From NCBI RefSeq assembly GCF_031348265.1, contig NZ_CP133771.1, forward strand, positions 4,960,001 through 5,024,000: a stretch of 64,000 nucleotides of DNA. Reading direction: 5' to 3'. The position numbers and the translations under genes are program-made. Source of the stretch: Streptomyces collinus (GTDB taxonomy: Bacteria > Actinomycetota > Actinomycetes > Streptomycetales > Streptomycetaceae). The notes below the pieces were generated by a model. It made no database searches, was not told where the DNA came from, and worked only from the letters and a program-made list of their open reading frames with translations. Below are positions 9,705 through 18,604 of this stretch, piece by piece; the first letter of the stretch is position 1, and the number at the start of each line of letters is the position of its first letter.

Positions 9705-10703
9705 GTGGGGTATGGGCTGCCGAGCAAACAGCTGGTGAGCGTGGTCGGCGGGGGTCGCCAAGCCCGGAACGTCGAAGTGGGCTCGAAACTGTGGAGCCTG
9801 GCCGGTACGCGAACCGTGCAGACAACCGTCGTCGGCATCTCGGCTGTGAAGGCGCGTGAGGTCGTCGATGTGGTGACCGACCGTGTCACCTTCACCGTTG
9901 CCCCGCGGCAGGAGCTGCGCACGACCGAGGGCTGGGTCCCCGCAGTCCACGTGGCGGGCACCATGCTTGCCTGGACTCATGCCCGGAAGTTGTGCCGGGC
10001 GCGACCGACGATCGTGGCCGGGTACGAGTTCGGCTACTTCGTCGGGGCCACCTGTGCTGACGGCACGGTCGGCAAGAACTACGTGTCTCTCGTCGTCAAT
10101 GACGAGTCCTTCGCGTCGCGGTACGCCGAGTGTCTGACCAAGGCCACCGGGCTGTCCGCCCGCATCGAACCGGTGACGCGGCCCTCCGGGTTTCTCGAGC
10201 GGGACGTCCCGGGGTTCCGCGTGAGGGTGGTGTCGTCCTACCTCTCCGACGCTCTGCGGCAGTACCTGGGAGGCGACGCGCACCACATGCGGCAGCGCTT
10301 CCCACGGGTCGTGCTGTGCGACGACGTCACGTTCGCCGGCTTCCTCGACGGCTATGTGGACGGTGACGGCCATCGGATCCGCAAACACTGGGACGCGCGG
10401 GTGGTGGTCAGCGGCAACGTGCCGTTTCTACGGGAGATGGCAGCGATCATCGGAGCGCGATTCACGCCGAACCCCGTGCCAGGTCGTGCGTCGCGTGTGT
10501 ACATCTCCGACCAGTGGGCCCGCAGGGGAACCTTCCGGCCCGAGTGCCACCCGTTGGAGCCGGAGGAGAACACTTGGGCAGAGGTACGGGACGTTCACCT
10601 GCGCCGAGCCACCGGGACGAAGCCCTTCACCCTCTACAGCTACCGCCTCGACCCCCACCCCGGCTTCTTGGTCAACGGGCATCTCGCCCGGCAGGCCTGG
10701 TGA
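9705..10703 (+). CDS. free-standing intein-like LAGLIDADG endonuclease
   Basis: Product of 332 residues that looks like an intein without exteins. Residues ~20-90 resemble the Hint N-terminal blocks (VGSKLWSL ... LRTTEGWVPA). Two LAGLIDADG-type motifs follow: GYFVGATCADG (110-120) and AGFLDGYVDGDG (211-222), both with the acidic metal-binding residue kept. The C-terminus (LYSYRLDPHPGFLVNGHLARQAW region, 310-332) resembles intein blocks F and G. The splice residues are lost: there is no Cys/Ser nucleophile at the N-terminus and no terminal His-Asn. So splicing is not expected, but DNA cleavage or binding may persist. The GTG start has AGGGGGGA about 5 nt upstream. Codon use is slightly less G/C-biased than in neighbours. 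It lies at the folE/DUF3180 convergent junction. Confidence 0.8.
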   Translation: MGYGLPSKQLVSVVGGGRQARNVEVGSKLWSLAGTRTVQTTVVGISAVKAREVVDVVTDRVTFTVAPRQELRTTEGWVPAVHVAGTMLAWTHARKLCRARPTIVAGYEFGYFVGATCADGTVGKNYVSLVVNDESFASRYAECLTKATGLSARIEPVTRPSGFLERDVPGFRVRVVSSYLSDALRQYLGGDAHHMRQRFPRVVLCDDVTFAGFLDGYVDGDGHRIRKHWDARVVVSGNVPFLREMAAIIGARFTPNPVPGRASRVYISDQWARRGTFRPECHPLEPEENTWAEVRDVHLRRATGTKPFTLYSYRLDPHPGFLVNGHLARQAW

Positions 10704-10714
10704 GCCCGGGGGCG

Positions 10715-11203
10715 TCAGACCGTCGGGGCGACCCCCGTGCCGTCGTTCTCGTCGTCCTCCGGGAGCTTGCAGACGCGCTCCAGGAAGAGGGCGGCCGCTA
10801 TGACGCCGATGCCCGCGAGGACGGAGAGACCGGCGTAGATGGCCTGGTCGCGGCGGGCGGGGATGTCGAGGGACTCCAGGAGGAAGACGCCGGTGCCGCC
10901 GTACATGCCGGAGACGAGGGCGGCGACCAGGGCGCTGGCATGGCCGAAGACGACCGCGCGGGCCGCCATGAGGGGGTCGACGCCCTTGGCCTCGGGGCGG
11001 CGCTCGCGCTGGGCCTTGAGCCGGGCGCGGATCGAGAGCGCCGTGGCCAGCAGGATGACGGCGATCACGGCCAGGACGATGGGGGCGGCCAGGGGGACGC
11101 TGGGGAGCGTTCCGACCGAGTTCCACAGGCGGGCGCCCGCCCAGGAGAGGACTCCGGCCACGACGAACACGCCGGCCAGCACCCGGATACGCAGCTCTCT
11201 CAC
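10715..11203 (-). CDS. DUF3180 membrane protein
   Basis: Small integral membrane protein (162 residues) with about four hydrophobic segments: VLAGVFVVAGVLSWAGARLW, APIVLAVIAVILLATALSI, a central ALVAALVSGMY and a C-terminal AGLSVLAGIGVIAAALFLE. It is followed by an acidic tail. Actinobacterial DUF3180 proteins are habitually encoded next to folK, as here, but their function is not known. The GTG start is preceded by AAGGGAC. It is last in the folP-to-DUF3180 run and is convergent with the intein-like gene. Confidence 0.8.
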   Translation of the reverse strand: MRELRIRVLAGVFVVAGVLSWAGARLWNSVGTLPSVPLAAPIVLAVIAVILLATALSIRARLKAQRERRPEAKGVDPLMAARAVVFGHASALVAALVSGMYGGTGVFLLESLDIPARRDQAIYAGLSVLAGIGVIAAALFLERVCKLPEDDENDGTGVAPTV

Positions 11204-11262
11204 GGTGTCCCTTCGGTTCCCCCGGCTTCCGGCCCGGTTCGCGGCCGTCTTGACCTTAACGG

Positions 11263-11874
11263 CTACTCGGGCAGCCGGAGTTCCAGGTCGGTGCGGGGCG
11301 CCACGCCGTCGCGGGTGACGGCGTCCAGCAGACCGGCGACCGGGCCGCGGCCGGGCAGCTGTGCCTCGGGGTCCAGGTCGTGCCAGGGGGCCAGGACGAA
11401 GGCACGTTCGTGGGCGCGGGGGTGGGGGAGGGTGAGCAGCGGGTCGTCGGAGACGACGTCGGCGTAGGAGACGATGTCGACGTCGAGGGTGCGGGGGCCC
11501 CAGTGCTCGTCCCGGACGCGGTGGAAGGCCTCCTCGACGGCGTGCGCGCGCTCCAGGAGCGAGGAGGGCGGGAGGGTCGTCTTGAGGACCACGACGGCGT
11601 TGAAGTAGGCGGGCTGGCTGCCGGGGTCCACGCCCCAGGGCTCGGTCTCGTAGACGGGGGAGACGCCCTTGATGCGGACGCCGGGCGTGTCCTCCAGGGC
11701 GTCGATGGCTCCCTGGAGGGTCTCCAGGCGGTTGCCGAGGTTGGAGCCGAGGGCGACCACGGCCCGTTTGGGGTTGGACAGGGTGGTGTCGGCGGCGTCG
11801 ACCTTCTCGACGACGGAGGCGGGTACCGGCTGTACGGTCGGGTCGGTCGGACCCTTGATGAAGGGCGCGGTCAT
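11263..11874 (-). CDS. folK: 2-amino-4-hydroxy-6-hydroxymethyldihydropteridine diphosphokinase
   Basis: Pyrophosphorylates hydroxymethyl-dihydropterin with ATP, the step before FolP. HPPK motifs are VVALGSNLGNRLETLQGAID, VSPVYETEPWG and the signature WGPRTLDVDIVSY. The ATG start overlaps the folB stop (ATGA), which shows translational coupling. About 40 extra residues at the N-terminus precede the HPPK fold; this is common in Streptomyces. Total 203 residues. Confidence 0.95.
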   Translation of the reverse strand: MTAPFIKGPTDPTVQPVPASVVEKVDAADTTLSNPKRAVVALGSNLGNRLETLQGAIDALEDTPGVRIKGVSPVYETEPWGVDPGSQPAYFNAVVVLKTTLPPSSLLERAHAVEEAFHRVRDEHWGPRTLDVDIVSYADVVSDDPLLTLPHPRAHERAFVLAPWHDLDPEAQLPGRGPVAGLLDAVTRDGVAPRTDLELRLPE

Positions 11875-12230
11875 GCTCGGCTCCGGGTGATGGTGACGGT
11901 CACGTCGTCGAAGGGGACGGTGATCGGGGCGTCCGGTTTGTGGACGCAGACCTCGACCTCCTGCACCCCCTCGTGCTTCAGACAGGCCTGGGCGATGCGC
12001 TCGGCGAGCGTCTCGATGAGGTCGACGGGCTCGCCCTGGACGACGGCCACGACCTCCTCCGCCACGATGCCGTAGTGCACGGTCTTCGCCAGGTCGTCGT
12101 CGGCCGCGGCCGGTCGGGTGTCCAGGCCGAGGACGAGGTCCACGATGAAGGTCTGGCCCTCTGCGCGTTCCTGGGGGAACACGCCGTGGTGCCCGCGGGC
12201 CTTCAGGCCGCGCAGCGCGACACGATCCAC
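11871..12230 (-). CDS. folB: dihydroneopterin aldolase
   Basis: Cleaves 7,8-dihydroneopterin to hydroxymethyl-dihydropterin and glycolaldehyde. The 119 residues carry the family stretch LRGLKARGHHGVFPQERAEG, plus DLAKTVHYG and the catalytic-region LIETLAERIA. GTG at 12230 is preferred over the upstream in-frame GTG at 12239 because AGGAG lies 7 nt before it, whereas it almost abuts the other. The gene is separated from the upstream NTF2-like gene by 235 nt containing a hairpin, so folB-folK-DUF3180 may have its own promoter. Confidence 0.94.
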   Translation of the reverse strand: MDRVALRGLKARGHHGVFPQERAEGQTFIVDLVLGLDTRPAAADDDLAKTVHYGIVAEEVVAVVQGEPVDLIETLAERIAQACLKHEGVQEVEVCVHKPDAPITVPFDDVTVTITRSRA

Positions 12231-12370
12231 GCGAATCACTCCTGCAATCGTCGGTCAGGGCCGGGCGGTGCCGTGTGCGGTCGGCACACCGGCCTCGGTC
12301 GAATCTACCTGCGGGCACAAGCGGGCCCGGGCCGTGGGTGGGGGCTTTGGCCGGGCCCGGCAGGATTCAT

Positions 12371-12398
12371 CCGGCGTTTCCCCTGGGGAATCCGCCGG
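12371..12398 (-). terminator. hairpin between the NTF2-like gene and folB
   Basis: CCGGCG...CGCCGG arms enclose an inner TTCCCC/GGGGAA stem, giving a long near-perfect hairpin in the 235-nt gap. It is a terminator or attenuator dividing the folate genes. The rest of the gap is C/G-rich, with palindromic CCGGGCCCGG segments near 12325-12362, and has no gene. Confidence 0.5.
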
Positions 12399-12465
12399 TA
12401 CACGGGTTGGTAGCCGCCCCTACCCGGGCGTCCGTGATTCCAACCACTTCATGCCGCCTACCCAC

Positions 12466-12972
12466 TCAGGCGGGGGTGTCGTCCTGCTCGTCCTCGTCGG
12501 TTTCTGCCAGGACGGGGGAAGCGTGGTGCGACCAGAGTTTCCACCCCAAGGGCGTGCGCCGGAACACGTTGGTGGCGACCACGAGCTGTCCGACGAGCGG
12601 GCCGAGCTCCTCGCCGGCGCCCTCGGGGGCGGGGCCGCCGCTGAGGATGTTCTCGGTGCAGTTGACCAGGGCGGTGTCGCCGGTGACGGAGACGTGCACG
12701 TCGGTGAGGAAGAACTGGATGTAGTCGGTGTTCGCCATGATCAGCGCGTACGACCGGAGGACCTCGCCGCGGCCGGTGAGCACGGGCCAGCCGGGATGCA
12801 CGCAGGAGACCACGCCGGTGTCGGCCGGGTCGTGGTAGCTCTCGTCGACGCCCAGGTCGGACGGGGTGAGCCAGAGCGACGCCAGTTCCTCGAAGTCGCC
12901 CTGTTCCAGCGCCTCGTAGAAGGCGGTGTTGGCGGCCTCGACCTGCTCGACGTCGGTGTGCGGGGCGCTCAC
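12466..12972 (-). CDS. NTF2-like (SnoaL-type) fold protein
   Basis: Product of 168 residues with the cone-shaped NTF2-like pattern: NTAFYEALEQGDFEELASLW at the N-terminus, a G..W(P) loop (CVHPGWPVLTGRGEVLRSY) and a C-terminal NVFRRTPLGWKLWSHHASP. Such proteins are ligand-binding or small isomerase/hydrolase folds; no catalytic residue can be assigned. It is encoded between folP and folB in Streptomyces. Its GTG overlaps the folP stop (GTGA), so it is translationally coupled to folP. A link to pterin metabolism is inference from position only. Confidence 0.85.
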   Translation of the reverse strand: MSAPHTDVEQVEAANTAFYEALEQGDFEELASLWLTPSDLGVDESYHDPADTGVVSCVHPGWPVLTGRGEVLRSYALIMANTDYIQFFLTDVHVSVTGDTALVNCTENILSGGPAPEGAGEELGPLVGQLVVATNVFRRTPLGWKLWSHHASPVLAETDEDEQDDTPA

Positions 12973-13850
12973 CGGGTTCCTTCTGTGCCGGTGCGCGCTC
13001 CCGCGATGGCGCGGGCGACGCGGACCGCGTCGGCCGTGGCGCGGACCTCGTGGACGCGGACGGCCCAGGCGCCGGCGTGCGCGGCGAGTGCGGAGACGGC
13101 GGCGGTGGCCGCGTCGCGTTCGCGTGCGGGCGGCGGCGGGCCGTCGGGGCCGGCGAGGATCCGGCCGAGGAAGCGTTTGCGGGAGGCGGCCACGAGCAGG
13201 GGGTGGCCGAGGGCGAGGACGCGGTCGAGGCCGGCGAGGAGGGCGAGGTCGTGCTCGGCGTCCTTGGAGAAGCCGAGGCCGGGGTCGACGATGACGCGGT
13301 CGGGGGCGATGCCTCCGGCGAGGACGGCCTCCACGCGCGCGTGCAGTTCGTCGACGACTTCGGTGACGACGTCGGTGTACTCGCCCCTGACGTTGCCGCC
13401 CTGGAGGAAGCCGCGCCAGTGCATGACGACGAAGGGGGCTCCGGCGTCGGCGACGGCCGGGATCATGCGGGGGTCGGCGAGGCCGCCGCTGACGTCGTTG
13501 ACGAGGGCGGCGCCGGCCGCGAGGGCCCGTTCGGCGACGGAGGCGCGCATGGTGTCGACGGAGACCGTGACGCCTTCGGAGGCCAGGCCGCGCACGACGG
13601 GGACGACGCGGCGCAGTTCCTCCGCTTCGTCGACCCGGGTGGCTCCGGGGCGGGTGGACTCCCCGCCGACGTCGACCAGGTCGGCGCCCTCGGTGACCAG
13701 GTCGAGGCCGCGCTTGACGGCGGCCGTGGTGTCGAAGAAGCGGCCGCCGTCGGAGAAGGAGTCGGGGGTGACGTTCACGACTCCCATGACCGCGCAGCGG
13801 TCCCGTTCCGGTAGGCCCGCCACGCGCCCGCGTCCGCTCTGGTTGCTCAT
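12969..13850 (-). CDS. folP: dihydropteroate synthase
   Basis: Condenses hydroxymethyl-dihydropterin pyrophosphate with p-aminobenzoate; this is the sulfonamide target. TIM-barrel signatures are VMGVVNVTPDSFSDGG (residues ~21-36), ADLVDVGGESTRPGA, LVNDVSGG, IVDPGLGFSKDAEHD and AASRKRFLG. 293 residues. The ATG has no ribosome site but has a TACGCT hexamer 6 nt upstream, predicting a leaderless transcript. First gene of the divergent folate run. Confidence 0.95.
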   Translation of the reverse strand: MSNQSGRGRVAGLPERDRCAVMGVVNVTPDSFSDGGRFFDTTAAVKRGLDLVTEGADLVDVGGESTRPGATRVDEAEELRRVVPVVRGLASEGVTVSVDTMRASVAERALAAGAALVNDVSGGLADPRMIPAVADAGAPFVVMHWRGFLQGGNVRGEYTDVVTEVVDELHARVEAVLAGGIAPDRVIVDPGLGFSKDAEHDLALLAGLDRVLALGHPLLVAASRKRFLGRILAGPDGPPPPARERDAATAAVSALAAHAGAWAVRVHEVRATADAVRVARAIAGARTGTEGTR

Positions 13851-13856
13851 ATGTTC

Positions 13857-13862
13857 AGCGTA
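13857..13862 (-). promoter_or_regulatory. -10 box of a probable leaderless folP promoter
   Basis: On the minus strand the hexamer TACGCT ends 6 nt before the folP ATG. Confidence 0.5.
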
Positions 13863-13920
13863 GGCCCCGGCGGGGGCCGTCAGGCGCTGCGGCCCGGGCG
13901 ACGGCCCCGCGGGAAGCCTC

Positions 13921-15828
13921 CTAGGCGGCCCGGACACCTCGTTCCGCGGTGCCGTGGGCGCACGGGCGGTGGGCGGCCGGGCGTCGTCGGCGCAGGAAGC
14001 GCGGCAGGGGCAGGGCGAGGGTGACGAAGCCCTCGGCCTGCATGGCGGCGAATCCGATGCGGGGCAGGTCGGCGGAGGCGCGGTAGACGACGAAGCGCGG
14101 CTCCCAGCGCGGCTGGAACTTGGCGTTGAACTTGTACAGGGACTCGATCTGGAACCAGCGGGAGAGGAAGACCAGCAGTCCGCGCCAGGCGCGCAGCACG
14201 GGACCGGCGCCGATCTTCTCGCCGCGGGCGAGGGCGGCACGGAACATGGCGAAGTTGAGGGAGACACGTGCGATGCCCAGCTTGGGGGCGGCCTGGAGGG
14301 CGGCCACGATGAGCAGTTCGTTCATGCCGGGGTCGGCCGAGCGGTCGCGGCGCATCAGGTCCAGGGAGACGCCGTCGGTGCCCCAGGGCACGAAGTGCAG
14401 GATCGCCTTCAGGTCGCCGTAGGGGCCGGGGTGGTCGTCCTGCTTGTGGGCGGTGGCGATGAGGCAGTCGCCGTCGGCGGGGTCGCCGACGCGGCCCAGG
14501 GCCATGGAGAAGCCGCGTTCGGTGTCGGTGCCGCGCCAGTGGTCGGCGGCCTGGCGGATGCGCTCCAGTTCGGCTTCGCCGAGGTCACGGACACGTCGTA
14601 CCCGGGTTTCGTAACCGGCGCGCTCGATGCGCTTGACCATCTGACGCACGTTGCGCATCGCGCGGCCGGAGAGGGAGAAATCCGCGACGTCCACCACCGC
14701 CTCGTCGCCCAGTTCGAGGGCGTCGAGCCCGGTCTCGCGGGTCCACACCTCGCCGCCGGTCTCGGAGCAGCCCATGACGGCGGGGGTCCAGGAGTGGGCC
14801 TTGGCCTCGTCCATGAACCGTTCGATGGCGCCGGGCCAGGCCTCGACGTCGCCGATCGGGTCGCCGCTGGCGAGCATCACGCCGGAGACGACGCGGTAGG
14901 TGACGGCGGCCTTGCCGCTGGGGGAGAAGACGACGGCCTTGTCGCGGCGCAGGGCGAAGTGGCCGAGGGAGTCGCGGCGCCCGTGCTTGTCGAGCAGGGC
15001 GCGCAGCCGGGCCTCGTCCTCCTCGGTGAGCCGTGCGGCGGGGTGTTCGGGGCGGAAGGCCAGGTAGATGGTGGTGACGGCGGTGAGCAGGCCGAGGGCG
15101 CCGAGGGAAAAGGCGACGGTCCAGGAGGTGTTGCCCTGGTAGTCGACCGGGCCCTCGAAGCCGAACAGGCCGTAGATGACGTGGGTGATGCGGTCGGCGA
15201 GGCTGGGGTCGCCGACGATGCGCTCGCTGTGGACGCTGACGATGAGCAGCCCGAGCAGGAGCGAACCGGCGCTCATGAGAACGAAGTTGGCAAGAGCCCG
15301 CCAGCGGCTGCGCGGGTCGGGCAGGGCGTTGAACTGGTCCCGGTGCCGCAGCAGGGGTGCCAGCAGCGCCAGGGAGATCAGCATGCCCACGAGCGAGTGC
15401 CGGTAGGTGAACTGGGCGATGGCACCGGCGGGCAGGAGCGCCACGGCGGCCCGCCAGGCCCGGCGCTTGCCGCGCTTGAGGCCGTGGGCGAGCAGCAGCA
15501 ACAGCACGCCGGTGCTGAGGGACAGGGCGGCGGCGAAGGGGCCGAGCGCGCCGGGCAGGACCTCGGCGATGGCGTGCATCCGGCTGTGCCGGAAGCGAGG
15601 GAAGACGCCCGCGCCGACGTCCAGGACGCCCACCAGGGCGCAGGCTCTGCCGACGAGGACGGGGACGGCTTCGGGGCGTGGCCCGCGCAGTATCCGGCTC
15701 ACCCGGCCCGGGCGGTCCGTGCCGCTGGTGCGGCTCGGAACCTCGCCCGACATTTCCTCATCTGTCCTGACAGACATCGCATCCCGTAGTTCTGCGAGAG
15801 ACCTTGGATCCGGTACCGATTCGGGCAT
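13921..15828 (-). CDS. MprF-like membrane protein with phosphatidylglycerol lysyltransferase domain
   Basis: About 635 residues. The N-terminal half has six or so membrane segments (e.g. ALSLSTGVLLLLLAHGL, LANFVLMSAGSLLLGLLIV). The C-terminal half is a cytosolic DUF2156/LPG-synthase domain: FALRRDKAVVFSPSGKAAVTYRVVSG, ASGDPIGD, MRNVRQMVKRIERAGYE and SLDLMRRDRSADPGMNELLI. In MprF/LysX proteins this domain uses aminoacyl-tRNA to aminoacylate phosphatidylglycerol, changing surface charge. The amino acid here is not predictable, and some actinobacterial members may do other acylations. The start is uncertain: in-frame ATGs lie at 15777 and 15750. Divergent from an esterase gene. Confidence 0.85.
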   Translation of the reverse strand: MPESVPDPRSLAELRDAMSVRTDEEMSGEVPSRTSGTDRPGRVSRILRGPRPEAVPVLVGRACALVGVLDVGAGVFPRFRHSRMHAIAEVLPGALGPFAAALSLSTGVLLLLLAHGLKRGKRRAWRAAVALLPAGAIAQFTYRHSLVGMLISLALLAPLLRHRDQFNALPDPRSRWRALANFVLMSAGSLLLGLLIVSVHSERIVGDPSLADRITHVIYGLFGFEGPVDYQGNTSWTVAFSLGALGLLTAVTTIYLAFRPEHPAARLTEEDEARLRALLDKHGRRDSLGHFALRRDKAVVFSPSGKAAVTYRVVSGVMLASGDPIGDVEAWPGAIERFMDEAKAHSWTPAVMGCSETGGEVWTRETGLDALELGDEAVVDVADFSLSGRAMRNVRQMVKRIERAGYETRVRRVRDLGEAELERIRQAADHWRGTDTERGFSMALGRVGDPADGDCLIATAHKQDDHPGPYGDLKAILHFVPWGTDGVSLDLMRRDRSADPGMNELLIVAALQAAPKLGIARVSLNFAMFRAALARGEKIGAGPVLRAWRGLLVFLSRWFQIESLYKFNAKFQPRWEPRFVVYRASADLPRIGFAAMQAEGFVTLALPLPRFLRRRRPAAHRPCAHGTAERGVRAA

Positions 15829-15984
15829 CCGGCGACATTGCGCCCTCTAGGACGGTGTCTCGTGGGGAGAGGTTCACTCTCCACGTCAAAGCCGTGTCAA
15901 AGGCAGAGGAAAGTCCGGGACAAGCCCTTGCGAAGGTGTGTTCGCGGGGCGGCCGGACAGAGAGTGCGGACAGGTAACCAACGC

Positions 15985-17121
15985 ATGGGTCTGACGAGCA
16001 ACAAGGTGCTGGTGCTGGCGGTGCTGTCCGCGGTGCTGCTGTTCGCCGGCACGGTCTGGCTGTGGCCACGGCTGGCCCGGCGCAGTTGGCGTGCCGTGGG
16101 CGGGCGTATCGGCCTGCTGCTGGGCACGCAGCTGGCGCTGTTCGCCGCGGTGGGCCTCGCCGCCAACCAGGCCTTCGGCTTCTACGCGAGCTGGGCGGAC
16201 CTGTTCGGGCAGGAGAAGGACCAGGGCGTGGTCGTCGACCACACGCCGGGCGGCGGTCCGCTGGAGGTGGTCGGCTCGCGCCCGGTGCCGGGGGCGGGCG
16301 GTGCGCTGCCCCGGGCCGGCGGCCGGGTCCAGAAGGTCGAGATCGTGGGCCGTACGACGCGGATCGCCACGCCCGCGTACGTCTATCTGCCGCCGGAGTA
16401 CTTCCAGTCGCGGTACCGCACCCACAGGTTCCCGGCGGCCGTCGTGCTGACCGGCTATCCGGGTACGGCGTCGGCGCTGGTGGAGAAGCTCCACTATCCG
16501 CGTACGGCTCTGGAACTGGCCCGGGACGGCCGGGCGGAGCCGATGATCCTGGTGATGCTGCGGCCCACGGTGGCGCCGCCCCGGGACACGGAGTGCGTCG
16601 ACATCCCGGGCGGTCCGCAGACCGAGTCGTTCTTCGCGAAGGACCTCCCCGACGCGTTGCGCTCGCACTACAGGGTTGCCGAAAAGGCGGGCGGTCTGGG
16701 CATCATCGGCAACTCCACGGGTGGCTACTGCGCCTTGAAGATCGCGCTGCACCATCCCGATGTGTACGCCGCCGGGGCGGGCTTGTCGGCTTACTACAAG
16801 GCGCCGATCGACGCCACGACGGGCGATCTCTTCCAGGGCGACAAGGCGCTGCGCAATCGCGCCGATCTGTGGTGGTACCTCGCGCACATGCCCGCTCCCG
16901 ACACGTCCCTGCTGGTCAGCAGCAGCAAGCGGGGCGAGACCAACTACCGGGACACGCTGAGGTTCATAGAGCGGGTGAAGGGCACCGGGCGGACGCGGAT
17001 CTCGTCGATCGTCCTGGAAAGCGGCGGGCACAACTTCAACACCTGGCGGCGCGAGATTCCGGCGGCGCTGGAGTGGATGAGCGGGCGGCTGACCGGGCGT
17101 GGAAATGATCTTGGGAATTGA
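15985..17121 (+). CDS. membrane-anchored alpha/beta-hydrolase, esterase D / antigen-85-like
   Basis: Product of 378 residues. Two N-terminal hydrophobic helices (VLVLAVLSAVLLFAGTVWLW and GLLLGTQLALFAAVGLAA) are followed by an extracytoplasmic hydrolase domain. The nucleophile elbow is GNSTGGY, with Ser244. A late His349 in ESGGHNFNTW is the likely catalytic base. The layout (VYLPPEYFQ, VVLTGYPG) matches the esterase family (PF00756), which includes mycolyltransferases. AGGTAA sits about 9 nt before the ATG. Streptomyces lacks mycolic acids, so the acyl substrate is unknown. Divergent from the MprF-like gene; the intervening 156 nt hold both promoters. Confidence 0.85.
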   Translation: MGLTSNKVLVLAVLSAVLLFAGTVWLWPRLARRSWRAVGGRIGLLLGTQLALFAAVGLAANQAFGFYASWADLFGQEKDQGVVVDHTPGGGPLEVVGSRPVPGAGGALPRAGGRVQKVEIVGRTTRIATPAYVYLPPEYFQSRYRTHRFPAAVVLTGYPGTASALVEKLHYPRTALELARDGRAEPMILVMLRPTVAPPRDTECVDIPGGPQTESFFAKDLPDALRSHYRVAEKAGGLGIIGNSTGGYCALKIALHHPDVYAAGAGLSAYYKAPIDATTGDLFQGDKALRNRADLWWYLAHMPAPDTSLLVSSSKRGETNYRDTLRFIERVKGTGRTRISSIVLESGGHNFNTWRREIPAALEWMSGRLTGRGNDLGN

Positions 17122-17237
17122 GTGGGCGGCCGATTCCGGTTCTTCCCTCGTTCTGGTGCCGTGTGAACGTTTCGGTGTGGTTTTGTTTTTGCGGGGTGGG
17201 TCACCATGATTCGCCTACGCGCGGTAAGTTTCTGGCC

Positions 17238-18545
<1,308 letters not shown>

Positions 18546-18560
18546 TGCTTCTTCCGACGC

Positions 18561-18590
18561 GGGGCCCCTCGGCTACGGCCGAGGGGCCCC
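18561..18590 (+). terminator. intrinsic terminator
   Basis: A perfect 13-bp stem, GGGGCCCCTCGGC/GCCGAGGGGCCCC, with a TACG tetraloop lies 16 nt after the stop of the coiled-coil gene. It also lies just beyond the end of the convergent bPH2 gene, so it may work both ways. Confidence 0.85.
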
Positions 18591-18604
18591 GCGCATGTGC
18601 GCGG

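Noticed and set aside
12118..13863. 581-codon plus frame antisense to folB, the NTF2-like gene and folP
   Set aside because: It overlaps three well-supported genes on the other strand and its sequence is Ser/Arg-rich with no domain.
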